A DNA stretch of 64,000 bases from positions 148,347 through 212,346 of the forward strand of contig NZ_RCVZ01000007.1 in the NCBI RefSeq assembly GCF_003668575.1, written 5' to 3'. Under the pieces are notes generated by a model, which did no database searches, had not been told where the DNA came from, and saw nothing but the letters and a program-made list of their open reading frames with translations. Below are positions 1 through 9,571 of this stretch, piece by piece. Origin of the DNA: Falsibacillus albus (lineage in GTDB: Bacteria; Bacillota; Bacilli; Bacillales; DSM-25281). The position numbers were made by a program, and so were the translations under genes. Every line of letters starts with the position of its first letter. The stretch's first letter is position 1.

Positions 1-24
1 CATTCGAGATGAGGTGGAAATTAC

Positions 25-996
25 GTGGCTAAGAAGAAAGTCCTTTTATTCAGTGATTTTGGGGTTGATGACATTGTGGCTGCTTTATATGCCTACTATA
101 GTGAAGAAATTGAAATTGTAGGGGTAGTGGCGGATTATGGGAATGTCTCAAAGCGTGATGCCATCAGGAATGTAAAATTCATTCAAGAAAAAACGGGCAT
201 ATCTGATATACCCGTTTTCGGTGGTGCATTCAGCCCGTTGACAGGGATTCCTCCAGTCTATTACACCAATGTACATGGTCCAGCAGGCTTGGGGTCAATT
301 ATCCCCGAGAATTATCATGATCATATGGACCTTGAGAATTTCTACGAAGTCACCTCTTTAATCGATGAGTACAAAGATGAAATTATTATCTATTCTGCCG
401 GTCGATTGACGTCGCTGGCGACATTGTTTGTCCTGTATCCTGAGAAGATTAAGGAAATCAAGGAATTCTATCTAATGGGAGGTGCATTTCAGTCGCCTGG
501 AAATGTCACACCTGTAGCAGAAGCAAATTTTTACAGTGATCCATATGCTGCGAACCTCGTCCTCCAATTATCTCCAAAGCAAATCCATATCGTTCCCCTG
601 GATGTAACCCGCTATGCCATTCTGACCCCGCAAATGATTGACCAGCTGAATGATTATTATACTGAAGCGAAGGACGAGGCAGGTATGTTGATCAAACCGA
701 TGGTGGATTATTATTATGATTTTTATAAGAAGAGTCAACCCGATATTTTAGGCGCGCCACTCCATGATTTATTGGCAATGTGGACGATTACACAGGACCC
801 ATCCGTTCAGTTTAAAGAGGTGCCGGTCAAGGTGAGCGTAAATAGCGGATCCACATTCGGTCAAAGCTCAGGTGATTTCAGAGAGTCGAGTCCAAAGGCT
901 GCTTGGCCCATCCATAAAGTTGCCCTTTCCTTTAATTATAAAACATTCGTCGAACAGATTTTTGCAACCTTGACATCCGGCCCGAGCAGGGGTTAA
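25..996 (+). CDS. Nucleoside hydrolase (IunH/URH family)
   Basis: This 323-residue protein is a cytoplasmic N-ribohydrolase that should cleave nucleosides to base and ribose for salvage. Near the N-terminus it has FSDFGVDD, which keeps the last three Asp of the family DxDPGxDD calcium-binding motif; the outermost Asp is replaced by Phe. Near residue 245 it has GAPLHDLL, the conserved His-Asp pair of the active site. Length is normal for the family. The start is GTG, preceded by GAGGTGG. Substrate preference cannot be read from the sequence. It is followed by the ypmR/ypmS pair and has no obvious operon partner in the window. Family assignment is secure; the precise substrate is not. Confidence 0.9.
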   Translation: MAKKKVLLFSDFGVDDIVAALYAYYSEEIEIVGVVADYGNVSKRDAIRNVKFIQEKTGISDIPVFGGAFSPLTGIPPVYYTNVHGPAGLGSIIPENYHDHMDLENFYEVTSLIDEYKDEIIIYSAGRLTSLATLFVLYPEKIKEIKEFYLMGGAFQSPGNVTPVAEANFYSDPYAANLVLQLSPKQIHIVPLDVTRYAILTPQMIDQLNDYYTEAKDEAGMLIKPMVDYYYDFYKKSQPDILGAPLHDLLAMWTITQDPSVQFKEVPVKVSVNSGSTFGQSSGDFRESSPKAAWPIHKVALSFNYKTFVEQIFATLTSGPSRG

Positions 997-1076
997 AGTT
1001 GCTGAGTTAGAAAAATGTTTCATGACTATATGAACGTGATATAATAACAATACTTGTAGAAAGCGAGGTGGACAAT

Positions 1077-1892
1077 TTGAAAAAAACCCTCACCTTTCTT
1101 TTAGTATTCAGCTTTTTGCTCACTGGCTGCACTCAAGAATCCGGGGAAAATTCAACAAAACAAACCGCTTTGGAAGATAAACCAAACCCACCATCTGGTT
1201 TCATACCTAAAAAATTAACGATTGTTTCTGCAGGGGATTCATTGACTCAAGGTGTTGGGGACAGTACAAACAGCGGCGGCTACATTCCGTATCTCAAATC
1301 CGATTTGGAAGGATTGGAAGATATCCAAGAAGCTACTTTTTATAATTTCGGAGTAAGGGGAAACAGGACGGATCAGCTGTTGGCCAGATTAAAGACCGAT
1401 AAAGTGAAGCAAAAAATCAAGCAAGCTGACCTCGTGATGATCACGATCGGTGGAAATGACGTCATGAAGGTATTTAAGGATAATTTTACTGACTTGAAAT
1501 TGAAAGAATTTGAAAAGGCACGAAGTGATTATCAAAACCGGTTGAAAGTCATCATGACAACCATCAGGCAAGAAAATCCGGAAGCGGGGATCGTTTTAAT
1601 CGGCATTTATAATCCTTTTTTAAAATGGTTTGCAGATGTAAAAGAAATAGAGCAGATTATGGTCAATTGGAACAAAGCAAGCAAGGAAATTGTTGACCAA
1701 TACCAACAGGCAAAGTTCATTCCCATTTCGGATATCTTCGAAAATAGTCAGGATGATTTACTTTACAAAGATTATTTTCATCCAAATGATGAAGGATACC
1801 ATCTGATCGCCGATCGTCTCTTCGACCAACTTAAAGGAGAAGCTTTAGCTGAATTAACTAACCCAGATTATATAGCGAAGGAAGGTCGTTAA
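1077..1892 (+). CDS. ypmR: SGNH/GDSL-type lipoprotein hydrolase, YpmR family
   Basis: This is a predicted secreted lipoprotein of about 271 residues. A short basic start and hydrophobic stretch end in a lipobox (LLTGC). Block I is GDSLTQGVGD, with the nucleophilic Ser; block III is GGND; the C-terminal Asp-His pair lies in DYFHPND. Such enzymes are esterases or acylhydrolases acting outside the membrane; the substrate of YpmR is unknown. I prefer the TTG start at 1077: GAGGTGG lies a correct distance upstream, whereas the in-frame GTG at 1068 is part of that Shine-Dalgarno sequence. It overlaps ypmS by one base, so the two are cotranslated, as in B. subtilis. Confidence 0.88.
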   Translation: MKKTLTFLLVFSFLLTGCTQESGENSTKQTALEDKPNPPSGFIPKKLTIVSAGDSLTQGVGDSTNSGGYIPYLKSDLEGLEDIQEATFYNFGVRGNRTDQLLARLKTDKVKQKIKQADLVMITIGGNDVMKVFKDNFTDLKLKEFEKARSDYQNRLKVIMTTIRQENPEAGIVLIGIYNPFLKWFADVKEIEQIMVNWNKASKEIVDQYQQAKFIPISDIFENSQDDLLYKDYFHPNDEGYHLIADRLFDQLKGEALAELTNPDYIAKEGR

Positions 1893-2473
1893 TGAAGAAA
1901 ACAAAATGGAAAGCCGCATTTATTACATTGGGAATAATCAATATCCTAATTTTTGCTGTATTTGCAGGCATGATCCTGATGCCGTCAAAGGATCAGCCGA
2001 TACCGAAAAAAGTTCCTGCTGACCAAGAAGATGTTCAGTTTCACATAAATGCAACAAAAGAAGATTTAAATAAAATGATTAACCACTATATCCAAAAAGA
2101 AGGGTTGAATGGCCCTATCGACTACAGCGTTTATTTAAAAGATGATGTGGAACTATACGGTACCATCCCCCTTTTCACTAGCAACCTTCAGCTCAAAATG
2201 ACGTTGGAGCCAAAGGCATTGGATAACGGTGATTTAATATTGAAACAAAAATCAATTTCATTGGGTCAATTGGATCTACCAGTCTCATACGTTATGGAGC
2301 TGATAAAAAATAAATATAAGCTGCCGGATTGGGTAAGTATTCAACCGAACGACCATTTAATTTATGTATCATTGCAAAAAATGAAATTAAAGAGTGATAT
2401 CAAGGTCCGTGCAGATGAGTTTAATTTGAAAGATGATAAAATTAAATTTACACTACTTGTACCTACAAATTGA
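1892..2473 (+). CDS. ypmS: YpmS family protein (DUF2140)
   Basis: This 193-residue protein has one N-terminal membrane anchor (residues about 7-30) and an extracytoplasmic domain of the DUF2140 type. No catalytic motif is visible. The start ATG overlaps the ypmR stop, so both are made from one transcript that ends at the hairpin at about 2484-2525. The constant pairing with a secreted SGNH hydrolase suggests a shared envelope role, but that is inference; the function is unknown in the family. Confidence 0.85.
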   Translation: MKKTKWKAAFITLGIINILIFAVFAGMILMPSKDQPIPKKVPADQEDVQFHINATKEDLNKMINHYIQKEGLNGPIDYSVYLKDDVELYGTIPLFTSNLQLKMTLEPKALDNGDLILKQKSISLGQLDLPVSYVMELIKNKYKLPDWVSIQPNDHLIYVSLQKMKLKSDIKVRADEFNLKDDKIKFTLLVPTN

Positions 2474-2483
2474 TAAAGAAAGT

Positions 2484-2525
2484 AAAAACCTGTTCCTAAA
2501 CGAATTGTTTAGAACAGGTTTTTTT
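2484..2525 (+). terminator. Intrinsic terminator after ypmRS
   Basis: The arms AAACCTGTTC and GAACAGGTTT flank a loop that can itself pair (CTAAACGAATTGTTTAG), followed by a T-run. It separates ypmS from the convergent DUF4397 gene and may serve both strands. Confidence 0.85.
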
Positions 2526-2537
2526 CTGCCGATTTTC

Positions 2538-3281
2538 TCAGCCCTTAATCAAGATGGTCTCTAAAGGGGGTTCACCTTCCAATAATCCCACTGCAAAAAT
2601 GGTATAGCTGCGATTTGGTTTAAGTTTGATGTTCGGGATGTCCAGGATTGCTTTGTCGGCTCCGGCAGCTCTTACTTCCAAATCCAGCGTCATCGGTGTC
2701 AACCCTAAGTAATCAGTTGCTTGTTTGTAGCTGATATTCGGGAATACAACATCTCTGCTCTTTACGGCAATATCAACTGCAGGTGCATCCGGTGATAAAT
2801 GAATGAACCTTAATTTTGTTTCATTTGCCGGAACCATAGGTGAGTCAACGTATGGTAGCAGCTGTAATTTTTCACCTTTTCCGATAGCTGCATAGGTATA
2901 AAATTTTCCTGGTTCAACAGATATTTTTTTACTGATAATGGTCGTTACACTTGTTCCAGCAGGGTATATGTCGATATGATACTTTCCTGCAGGCAATGAT
3001 AAATATTCGCTGATGTCTTTAAAGCTTATATTCGAAAATATCTTGTGGCTATTGATGTAAATATCAATATTTGGCGAGCCGGGGGATGCATGCAAAAAGC
3101 GGACATTCGCCGGCTGACGCATCAACGATAATTCAGATCGCTGTGATTCCAACCCTTTTTTCATATATTTCAGATGCTGTTGGTAATAGTGAATATGCTG
3201 ATTCGGGTCAATATATTTATAATAGCAAGCGAGCAAATCATACACTGCAGCTCTTTGAAAATATTGATCCTGATTATTCAT
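2538..3281 (-). CDS. DUF4397 domain protein
   Basis: This 247-residue protein has two consecutive beta-rich repeats. Each begins with a motif of the type VRFLHASPGSPNIDIYI (residues about 58-75) or LRFIHLSPDAPAVDIAV (about 160-177), the signature of DUF4397. No signal peptide is visible; the N-terminal 55 residues are rich in Tyr, His and Gln. The ATG is preceded by AGGGGCGAGAT. DUF4397 proteins are often cell-surface or spore-associated, but the function is not established and no enzymatic motif is present. Confidence 0.85.
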   Translation of the reverse strand: MNNQDQYFQRAAVYDLLACYYKYIDPNQHIHYYQQHLKYMKKGLESQRSELSLMRQPANVRFLHASPGSPNIDIYINSHKIFSNISFKDISEYLSLPAGKYHIDIYPAGTSVTTIISKKISVEPGKFYTYAAIGKGEKLQLLPYVDSPMVPANETKLRFIHLSPDAPAVDIAVKSRDVVFPNISYKQATDYLGLTPMTLDLEVRAAGADKAILDIPNIKLKPNRSYTIFAVGLLEGEPPLETILIKG

Positions 3282-3423
3282 ATATCTCGCCCCTAACTTT
3301 TGTATACGTAACTAAAGTATGCAAACACTCTAAAAATGGTGATTTGCCTATTGAAAAGTTGTTGCATTTTTTTGAAATATCGGACATAATGAACTTATCT
3401 GATAAGAAAGCGGGTGATGTCAA

Positions 3424-3492
3424 ATGACAAAAACATTAATTGAAACGAACAATTCCAATCGTAATTTGGCACAGCCCTGCTTTTTCGTGTGA
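3424..3492 (+). CDS. Candidate 22-residue peptide gene
   Basis: ATG to TGA encodes a 22-residue peptide starting MTKTLIET and ending AQPCFFV. Upstream is AAAGCGGGTGATG as a ribosome binding site and a plausible promoter (TTGCAT, 17 bases, CATAAT). An intrinsic terminator follows at about 3523. The unit therefore looks like a self-contained small transcript. I do not recognise the peptide. It could equally be a leader peptide or chance coding within a small RNA. Confidence 0.35.
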   Translation: MTKTLIETNNSNRNLAQPCFFV

Positions 3493-3522
3493 ATAGGATA
3501 TTTCTGTCCTCAAAAACGCATA

Positions 3523-3556
3523 AAAAACCATGGGCTGCTGCGTCCATGGTTTTTTA
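3523..3556 (+). terminator. Intrinsic terminator upstream of rsgA-like gene
   Basis: AAAAAACCATGG and CCATGGTTTTTT form a strong hairpin with a T-rich tail. It lies between the 22-codon ORF and the GTPase start at 3583, so it either ends the small transcript or attenuates the GTPase gene. Confidence 0.8.
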
Positions 3557-3582
3557 TTTTATATTTTTTTGGAGGGCATTAA

Positions 3583-4641
3583 ATGAAAAATGAAATATTC
3601 ATCGATTTTATGAAACGGGTTGAGGAAAACTTTGAACCGTATAAACAGGAATTTGTTTTAGGAAGAATCGTACTTGAGCATAAATCGCAATATAAAGTTA
3701 TGACAATCCAGGGAGAATGGATGTGCGAAATCTCAGGTAAATTCCACTATCTTGCCGGAAAAGTTTCAGATTATCCTTCTGTAGGGGATTGGGTGATCCT
3801 AAAGGAGCGGAAAGGTGAGGACAAGGGCCTGATTGAAAAAATCCTCCCTCGTACAAGTAAGTTTTCAAGAAAAAAAGCCGGACCGGAAACGGAAGAGCAA
3901 ATTGTAGCAGCAAATATTGATGACCTTATCATTGTGTCATCTTTAAACAGCGATTTGAATTTAAGAAGGATTGAACGCTATTTAATATTAGCTTGGGAAA
4001 GCGGTGCAAATCCGATTCTTGTCCTAAGCAAATCAGACCTTTGTGAGGATGTGGCAGATAAAGTCGATGAAGTAGATGCGATCGCCATGGGGGTCCCCAT
4101 CATCCCAATCAGTGTAAAAACTGGAATGGGAATGAAACAGCTGCAAGAAATATTAAAGCCTGGCCGGACATCTGCCCTGGTTGGATCCTCAGGGGTGGGG
4201 AAATCCACCTTGATCAATGAACTGCTTGGTGCAGAAAAGCAAATTGTTCAGGAAATAAGGGAAGATGACAACAAAGGCAAGCATACGACTACATTCCGCG
4301 AACTGTTCTTTTTAGATAATGGGTCATGCATTATTGATACCCCGGGAATGAGAGAAATACAGCTTTGGGAAAGCCAAGAGGGAATGGCATCTGGTTTTGG
4401 GGATGTGGAATCGCTTTTTGAGCAATGTAAGTTCCGGAACTGTTCACATCATAAAGAACCTGGATGTGCAGTGCGGCAAGCTATTAAAGATGGTGATTTG
4501 ACGGATGAAAGATTCCAAAGCTATTTGAAGCTCCAAAGAGAATTGGCGTATCTAGATCGGAAGTCTGATAAAAAAGCCCAAAGCGAAGAAAGAAAAAAAT
4601 GGAAAAAAATCAGCCAGTCTGCAAACGCTCCGAGGAGATAA
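3583..4641 (+). CDS. Circularly permuted GTPase, RsgA paralogue
   Basis: This 352-residue protein has an N-terminal OB-fold region (about 20-95), then the permuted GTPase order. The G4-like LSKSD is near residue 148, the P-loop GSSGVGKST near 208, DTPGM (G3) near 254, and a C-terminal zinc knuckle with C-x5-C-x2-H-x5-C spacing near 285-300. This is the RsgA/YjeQ family, which assists late 30S ribosome assembly. It is longer than the usual RsgA of about 295 residues because of an N-terminal extension and a basic tail. Many Bacillus species carry this second copy besides the housekeeping one. RBS is GGAGGG. Confidence 0.88.
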   Translation: MKNEIFIDFMKRVEENFEPYKQEFVLGRIVLEHKSQYKVMTIQGEWMCEISGKFHYLAGKVSDYPSVGDWVILKERKGEDKGLIEKILPRTSKFSRKKAGPETEEQIVAANIDDLIIVSSLNSDLNLRRIERYLILAWESGANPILVLSKSDLCEDVADKVDEVDAIAMGVPIIPISVKTGMGMKQLQEILKPGRTSALVGSSGVGKSTLINELLGAEKQIVQEIREDDNKGKHTTTFRELFFLDNGSCIIDTPGMREIQLWESQEGMASGFGDVESLFEQCKFRNCSHHKEPGCAVRQAIKDGDLTDERFQSYLKLQRELAYLDRKSDKKAQSEERKKWKKISQSANAPRR

Positions 4642-4659
4642 AGGGAAAAGTCAAATTAG

Positions 4660-4688
4660 TTTACGAATGCATAAAAAAACGATAAAAT
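4660..4688 (+). promoter_or_regulatory. Putative sigma-A promoter for msrAB
   Basis: TTTACG and TAAAAT are separated by 17 bases, about 40 bases before the msrA start. This is seen in sequence only. Confidence 0.5.
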
Positions 4689-4730
4689 GCCATCAATAAA
4701 CTATATCTGACTCGGGATGGAGGAATACAA

Positions 4731-5276
4731 TTGTCACACACAAATCATGTTGAACTAGCCACGTTTGCGGGCGGGTGTTTCTGGTGCATGGTCAAACCAT
4801 TTGATGAACTTCCGGGCATTGAAAAGGTTATCTCAGGCTATACTGGCGGACACACGGAAAATCCAACATATGAAGATGTTTGCAGTGAAACCACCGGCCA
4901 TTATGAAGCGGTGCAAATCACCTTCAACCCTGATATATTTCCTTATGAAAGGTTGTTGGAGCTTTATTGGCAGCAAATAGATCCGACTGATGCAGGGGGG
5001 CAGTTCCACGACAGGGGTACTTCCTATAAGACTGCAATCTTTTGTCATAATGAGCAGCAAAAGACGGAAGCATTGAAGTCCAAGCAGCTCTTGGAGGAGA
5101 GTGGAAAATTCAAATCTCCTATCGCAACGGAAATTCTGCCATCCTCAACATTTTATCCTGCTGAAGATTACCATCAGCACTACTATAAGAAGAATCCTTT
5201 ACGCTACAGTGCTTACCATAAGGGTTCAGGAAGAGCGGATTTCATAAGAAGGAATTGGGGTGATCAGCATGAATAA
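4731..5276 (+). CDS. msrA: Peptide-methionine (S)-S-oxide reductase MsrA
   Basis: This 181-residue cytoplasmic repair enzyme reduces the S-epimer of methionine sulfoxide. The catalytic motif GGCFWC is near residue 15, with the reactive Cys second in the motif. Conserved GYTGG (about 38) and the YHQHYY region (about 146) are present. The start is TTG, preceded by GATGGAGG. Its end overlaps the msrB start, so the two stereospecific reductases are coupled, the usual Bacillus arrangement. Confidence 0.95.
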   Translation: MSHTNHVELATFAGGCFWCMVKPFDELPGIEKVISGYTGGHTENPTYEDVCSETTGHYEAVQITFNPDIFPYERLLELYWQQIDPTDAGGQFHDRGTSYKTAIFCHNEQQKTEALKSKQLLEESGKFKSPIATEILPSSTFYPAEDYHQHYYKKNPLRYSAYHKGSGRADFIRRNWGDQHE

Positions 5277-5700
5277 AAATAAAGAAATAGTAAAAAAGAA
5301 ACTTTCGCCGCTCCAGCAAGAGGTCACGCAAAATAACGGCACTGAACCGCCTTTTCAAAATGAATACTGGAACCATTTTGAAGAGGGCATTTATGTGGAT
5401 ATTGTTTCAGGGGAACCTTTGTTTTCTTCAAGTGAAAAATTTGATGCAGGATGTGGATGGCCCAGCTTCTCCAAACCGATTACTTCAGAGCAGGTTTATG
5501 AGAAGACGGATCTGAGCCATTTCATGGTGAGGAAGGAAGTCCGAAGCAAAGAAGCCGATTCCCATTTAGGACATGTGTTTGATGATGGCCCAGGACCGAC
5601 CGGCCTCCGATATTGCATAAATTCAGCAGCATTAAAATTCATCCCTAAGGAAGATATGGAAAAGGAAGGCTATGGAGAATATCTCACCTTATTTAAATAA
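5269..5700 (+). CDS. msrB: Peptide-methionine (R)-S-oxide reductase MsrB
   Basis: This 143-residue partner of MsrA handles R-methionine sulfoxide. It shows the PLFSS segment, [10 protein letters not shown] and a C-terminal RYCINSAAL motif with the catalytic Cys. The CxxC zinc pairs of some MsrB proteins are absent, as in other Bacillus MsrB. I place the start at ATG 5269, which has GGGGTGAT as its ribosome binding site, rather than at GTG 5260. It overlaps msrA by 8 bases. Confidence 0.95.
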   Translation: MNKNKEIVKKKLSPLQQEVTQNNGTEPPFQNEYWNHFEEGIYVDIVSGEPLFSSSEKFDAGCGWPSFSKPITSEQVYEKTDLSHFMVRKEVRSKEADSHLGHVFDDGPGPTGLRYCINSAALKFIPKEDMEKEGYGEYLTLFK

Positions 5701-5804
5701 GGTGGCCGATCTTTCCGAAATTACATTGTACTGATACGCCATTTCTTATAAAAGTTTAATCGAAGCCAATATTGGCTATAAACAGAGTAGGATGGTGATG
5801 AAGA

Positions 5805-6305
5805 ATGTTAAAGAATCTTTTTGGGAAGAAGGAAGAAGTACCAAAAAACCTTTCGATAAGTTCACCGATGACGGGAAGGGTGCTAACATTGGAGGATGTA
5901 CCGGATCCCGTATTTTCTCAAAAAATGATGGGGGATGGAATTGCCATTGAACCGGTGGAAGGGAAGGTTGTTGCACCATTCGATGGAAATATCGTCCAGG
6001 TCTTTCCGACGAAGCATGCAATCGGCATCAAATCTCCGAATGGAGTAGAGGTGCTGATCCATATTGGATTGGAAACCGTATCTATGAATGGTGAAGGTTT
6101 CGAGACGTTTGTTTCTGAAGGGGACAAAGTGAAAGCCGGAGACCTGCTAGTCGAATTTTCTATCCCTCTCATAGAAGAAAAAGCGGAAAGCATCATTTCA
6201 CCAATCATTATTACGAATGGTGATGAAATGGACAATTACAAATTAATGGGCAATGATCAGGTAACTGCCGGACATGATACCGTTATGGAAGTAACCGTGA
6301 ATTGA
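5805..6305 (+). CDS. PTS glucose-type EIIA component (YpqE-like)
   Basis: This 166-residue single-domain EIIA-Glc/Crr protein is a cytoplasmic phosphocarrier. TKHAIGI near residue 67 carries the first conserved His, and VEVLIHIGLETV near 79-90 carries the phosphorylated His. No permease domain or PTS gene adjoins it, so it probably phosphorylates EIIC/EIIB partners in trans. The position next to msrAB matches B. subtilis ypqE. RBS is GGATGGTGATG. Confidence 0.9.
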   Translation: MLKNLFGKKEEVPKNLSISSPMTGRVLTLEDVPDPVFSQKMMGDGIAIEPVEGKVVAPFDGNIVQVFPTKHAIGIKSPNGVEVLIHIGLETVSMNGEGFETFVSEGDKVKAGDLLVEFSIPLIEEKAESIISPIIITNGDEMDNYKLMGNDQVTAGHDTVMEVTVN

Positions 6306-6321
6306 TAGGCGTGTATGTAAT

Positions 6322-6367
6322 AAAAAGAGTCTGTACCGTTTGAGCAAAAGGTTACAGACTCTTTTTA
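6322..6367 (+). terminator. Intrinsic terminator after the EIIA gene
   Basis: AAAAAGAGTCTGTA and TACAGACTCTTTTT flank a loop, with a T-tract. It lies between convergent genes and may act bidirectionally. Confidence 0.85.
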
Positions 6368-6400
6368 TTTCGAAATTTTCCCGAAGAACCATCCAATTCG

Positions 6401-6976
6401 CTATTTTTGTGATGCCATGCCCCCTGAAAGGACGAATTTCATTGCGTCCTCAGGTTTGACATCGATGACTTCTATTTGATCTTTCGGAATTAAAAAGGTA
6501 AACCCGGCAACTTGAAAAGTTTGGGGAATGTAGACCGCGGCATGGTCTTGTAGAGGGCTGTAGAACCCCTCAACATCATCGGAAGTAATGAACCCGATAC
6601 TTTTTATTTCAGTGCCTGGGAATGTAAAAGTGACAACTTTAGAAAAGGATTTTTTATCTCCGATAAATGAATTGACTGTATCCTTTATGACAGAATAAAT
6701 CGTTTTTACAAATGGAATTTTAGTAAGTAAATGATCGATTAATTTAATGATCGTGCCAGTGATGAATTTCGTTGAGAGCCAACCAAGAGCAGTGATGGCA
6801 ACCATTGTCGTTAAGATTCCGATACCAGGGATATAGTGGTGATTAAGATATGGCTTTAAAAAATTTCCTAGAATGCTGTCAAAGAATACAAATAATTTAT
6901 AAACAACATAAACGACTAACACAATTGGTATGACAGTCAGCACTCCATTGATAAAACTTCTTGCGAGCAATTTCAT
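6401..6976 (-). CDS. DUF502 family membrane protein
   Basis: This 191-residue protein has two membrane segments at the N-terminus (about 8-30 and 50-72). A soluble domain follows with the family's PGTEIKSIGFITSD and YIPQTFQVAGF stretches. DUF502 proteins are widespread small membrane proteins without a known biochemical role. The start ATG has AGGAGTGAA upstream. No operon partner is visible. Confidence 0.85.
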   Translation of the reverse strand: MKLLARSFINGVLTVIPIVLVVYVVYKLFVFFDSILGNFLKPYLNHHYIPGIGILTTMVAITALGWLSTKFITGTIIKLIDHLLTKIPFVKTIYSVIKDTVNSFIGDKKSFSKVVTFTFPGTEIKSIGFITSDDVEGFYSPLQDHAAVYIPQTFQVAGFTFLIPKDQIEVIDVKPEDAMKFVLSGGMASQK

Positions 6977-7165
6977 TCATTTCACTCCTATTAAATACAT
7001 AACGCAATTATACCCTCAGGGAAAAATCTTGGAAAGTGATTCTGGTGAAAATATATGCGAATAACCATATTTCAAAAAAAACTGGGCATATGCACAAACA
7101 TTTTCTGGGTTCTTACATACAGTAACAATGTATAAATCATAAACCATACTTGAGGAGTGAGAGGT

Positions 7166-7300
7166 ATGTATTACGGCTCAGGCTGTTGTTACCCAGGATA
7201 TGCTTATCCATGCGGTGGAAATAATTGGTTTGCGTTGATTGTTGTGCTGTTTATCTTATTGATCATCATTGGAGCAGTTTGCTATTGTGGGCCTAGATAA
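7166..7300 (+). CDS. YjcZ family sporulation-type peptide
   Basis: This 44-residue peptide begins MYYGSGCCYPGYAYP and has a single hydrophobic helix (ALIVVLFILLIIIGAV) and a short CYCGPR tail. The Gly/Tyr/Cys-rich head plus one transmembrane helix is the YjcZ family pattern of Bacillus spore-associated small membrane proteins. RBS is TGAGGAGTGAGAG. An intrinsic terminator follows immediately, so it is a monocistronic small gene. Confidence 0.85.
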   Translation: MYYGSGCCYPGYAYPCGGNNWFALIVVLFILLIIIGAVCYCGPR

Positions 7301-7313
7301 AAAAGCTGACTCA

Positions 7314-7365
7314 TGAGCTTACTCCTTTTCCTGTATTGGATGCAGGAAAGGAGTAAGCTTTTTTG
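7314..7365 (+). terminator. Terminator after the yjcZ-type gene
   Basis: AGCTTACTCCTTTTCCTG and CAGGAAAGGAGTAAGCT form a long, nearly perfect hairpin followed by a T-run. Confidence 0.88.
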
Positions 7366-7501
7366 AATCAGCTTTTTTATTAAAGGTGGGTAAGGTTGAT
7401 TTGCGCTTCAGGATGTTCGCCTTCCACTTCAACCAACAATGAATAGTGAACTATTTATATGGAAATCTTTTAAATCAACTCTCCTTGAGAAAACAGCCCT
7501 A

Positions 7502-9310
7502 TTATATCTTAAAATTGCCTACAAGATCCCGCAAGTTCTCTGCTTGCTTCGAAAGCTCTGATGCAGAGGCGGTGACTTGTTCCATGGCGGCAGAGCCTTC
7601 TTCAGATGCTGCTGCTGTCAACTCTGTATTCGCTGCAGTGCTGGCAGCAATCTCATTGACTGCTGCAAACGATTCAGCAACATCCTGGCTTAAATTCAAG
7701 GTTTGATGTATTTGGTTGACCATTTCATCGATAATGTAAAACGTTTCCTTCGATTGCTTAAGGATATTTTCCAAGGATGATGTAGTTTCGTTGGAAATCT
7801 CAACGCCGGCAATGACGGCCTTAACACCCTCTTGATTTTGAAGGATGATGGTTTTGACTTCATTTTGAATCGATTTTATGATTGCCGTCACTTCTTTAGC
7901 TGCTGTTTGGGATTGTTCTGCCAATTTTCGGACTTCATCAGCAACTACAGCGAAGCCCCTTCCGTGTTCACCGGCTCGGGCTGCTTCAATGGCAGCATTC
8001 AGAGCAAGTAAATTGGTCTGTTCTGAGATATCCGTTATAGAATTGATGATTTTTGTAATTTCATTTGATTTTTGCCCGAGTGCTTCAACAGTTGAAGTGG
8101 TGGTTGCCATGGTTTCTTCAATCGACATCATTTTCAGAGACGATGACTTTACTGATTTACCTCCAAGTTCTGCAGCAATCTGCATTTGCTCGGCTGCACC
8201 TTTCACTCTTTCGGCATTGTCGTTCAATAGTTTTGCGGACTGCTCCATCAAATTCATCTTTGTGACGGAATCATCCATTTGAGAAGTTGTTTTATCGCTT
8301 CCAACTGCTATTTCTGTCGATGTTTCTGCAATGGACATGATCGTTTTGGAAGTCTCTTCCGCAGAAGCGAGAAGTTGTTCGCTGCTGGCAGAAACATTTT
8401 CTGCCATTTTGGAAACTTCCCTTACAAGAGAAGCAATCCCGTCGATGAGTACATTTGTGTCCTTGGCCAATCCGGATAATTCATCATTTGATTTTACTTG
8501 GATCCTCTTTGTCAAATCCCCGCCTGCATTCGCGATATCAAGGATGGAATGACTTATTTTTCTTACATTTCGCTTGATGTTTCGAGATAGTATAAAGGAA
8601 AATAGTACTGTTAAAATAATGGCGATAATGGAAAGTCCCACTGTTACGAATTGAGAAATCATGACTTGCTGATGGAGGGAATCTATTCGTTCCTTCGTAT
8701 AGCTTTTTTCTTCGTCGATCATCTTCGTGATGACTTTCCTTAGATTATCCATATACCCGATGCCTTGAGAAGAAGTCAACTGCATGACGGCGTCATGTTC
8801 TGATCCATATTTTCTTGCTTCGATGATCCGATCGATCCACCCGATCCAAAAATTATAATAGTTTTGAACCGACTCCAATTTTTTCATTTGAGACGGCTGA
8901 TTTCTTAATAATGGAGTCAGGCTTTTTAATTTCTTTTCAACATTGCTTTTTCCATCGTTATAAGGCGCCAGATAGGTGTCATCGCCGGTTATGACATATC
9001 CTCTTTCCCCTGTTTCAATATCGACCAGTGATTTGGAAAGTTCCTGTATGTCATTATGTACAACCATATCATGGCTTACGACATTATTGATTTCTTTTTC
9101 CAACGCTTTCATATTTACGTAGGAAATGACAGTCAGCCCAACAAGCAGGATCGTCAGAAATCCAAAAGATAGAATGACTCTACCTCTTATGGTCTGGCTG
9201 TAATATAGGACTCCAGTCCCTATTTTCTTTTTTTCTTTATTCCTTTTTCTCTTGATTTTTTCTTCTTTTTTCTTCTTTTTTATTGAAAAAAGCTTCTTTT
9301 TTTCCTTCAA
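7502..9310 (-). CDS. Methyl-accepting chemotaxis protein with CHASE3 sensor
   Basis: This is a 602-residue chemoreceptor. The cytoplasmic N-terminal leader is extremely Lys-rich (about residues 2-30). Then follow TM1 (about 45-67), an extracytoplasmic CHASE3-type helical sensor (about 70-210) with a typical [14 protein letters not shown] motif, TM2 (about 215-240), HAMP and the MCP signalling domain. The hairpin tip is [19 protein letters not shown]. The start is TTG with a GGGGGGA ribosome binding site. It should report to CheA/CheW, which are not in the window. The ligand is unknown. Confidence 0.93.
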   Translation of the reverse strand: MKEKKKLFSIKKKKKEEKIKRKRNKEKKKIGTGVLYYSQTIRGRVILSFGFLTILLVGLTVISYVNMKALEKEINNVVSHDMVVHNDIQELSKSLVDIETGERGYVITGDDTYLAPYNDGKSNVEKKLKSLTPLLRNQPSQMKKLESVQNYYNFWIGWIDRIIEARKYGSEHDAVMQLTSSQGIGYMDNLRKVITKMIDEEKSYTKERIDSLHQQVMISQFVTVGLSIIAIILTVLFSFILSRNIKRNVRKISHSILDIANAGGDLTKRIQVKSNDELSGLAKDTNVLIDGIASLVREVSKMAENVSASSEQLLASAEETSKTIMSIAETSTEIAVGSDKTTSQMDDSVTKMNLMEQSAKLLNDNAERVKGAAEQMQIAAELGGKSVKSSSLKMMSIEETMATTTSTVEALGQKSNEITKIINSITDISEQTNLLALNAAIEAARAGEHGRGFAVVADEVRKLAEQSQTAAKEVTAIIKSIQNEVKTIILQNQEGVKAVIAGVEISNETTSSLENILKQSKETFYIIDEMVNQIHQTLNLSQDVAESFAAVNEIAASTAANTELTAAASEEGSAAMEQVTASASELSKQAENLRDLVGNFKI

Positions 9311-9571
9311 GATCGTCCCCCCTATATGTCTATATCCCTAGTCAAATGAAAGACTTACCATTATTGTAATCATTTTAATGAGAATTATCTACTAAATATT
9401 CATAAAATTTGTCGAAAAACCAAAGATTTCAAAAAGGCTGAAAATTATGGTTCCATATTGAAGGCTCAATTAACTGGATTTAGTAATAATAAATTCCTAG
9501 AAAGAAATACAATTAACATACATAGACATGTAATATGGAGAGAAGTTTTTTGAAAGGCCGGGGGTGTTATC

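Noticed and set aside
3071..3427. Plus-strand 118-codon ORF opposite the DUF4397 gene
   Set aside because: It is a shadow of the minus-strand gene; no ribosome binding site, and composition is unlike neighbouring proteins.
7878..8282. 134-codon plus-strand ORF inside the chemoreceptor gene
   Set aside because: It is an antisense shadow of the repetitive signalling domain with no start signal.
9487..9530. Possible sporulation sigma-E promoter before yodT (CATACATA)
   Set aside because: The -10 resembles the consensus, but no acceptable -35 was found at the right spacing.
9311..9571. Search for a sigma-54 promoter before yodT
   Set aside because: No TGGC-N8-TTGC arrangement with correct spacing is present.
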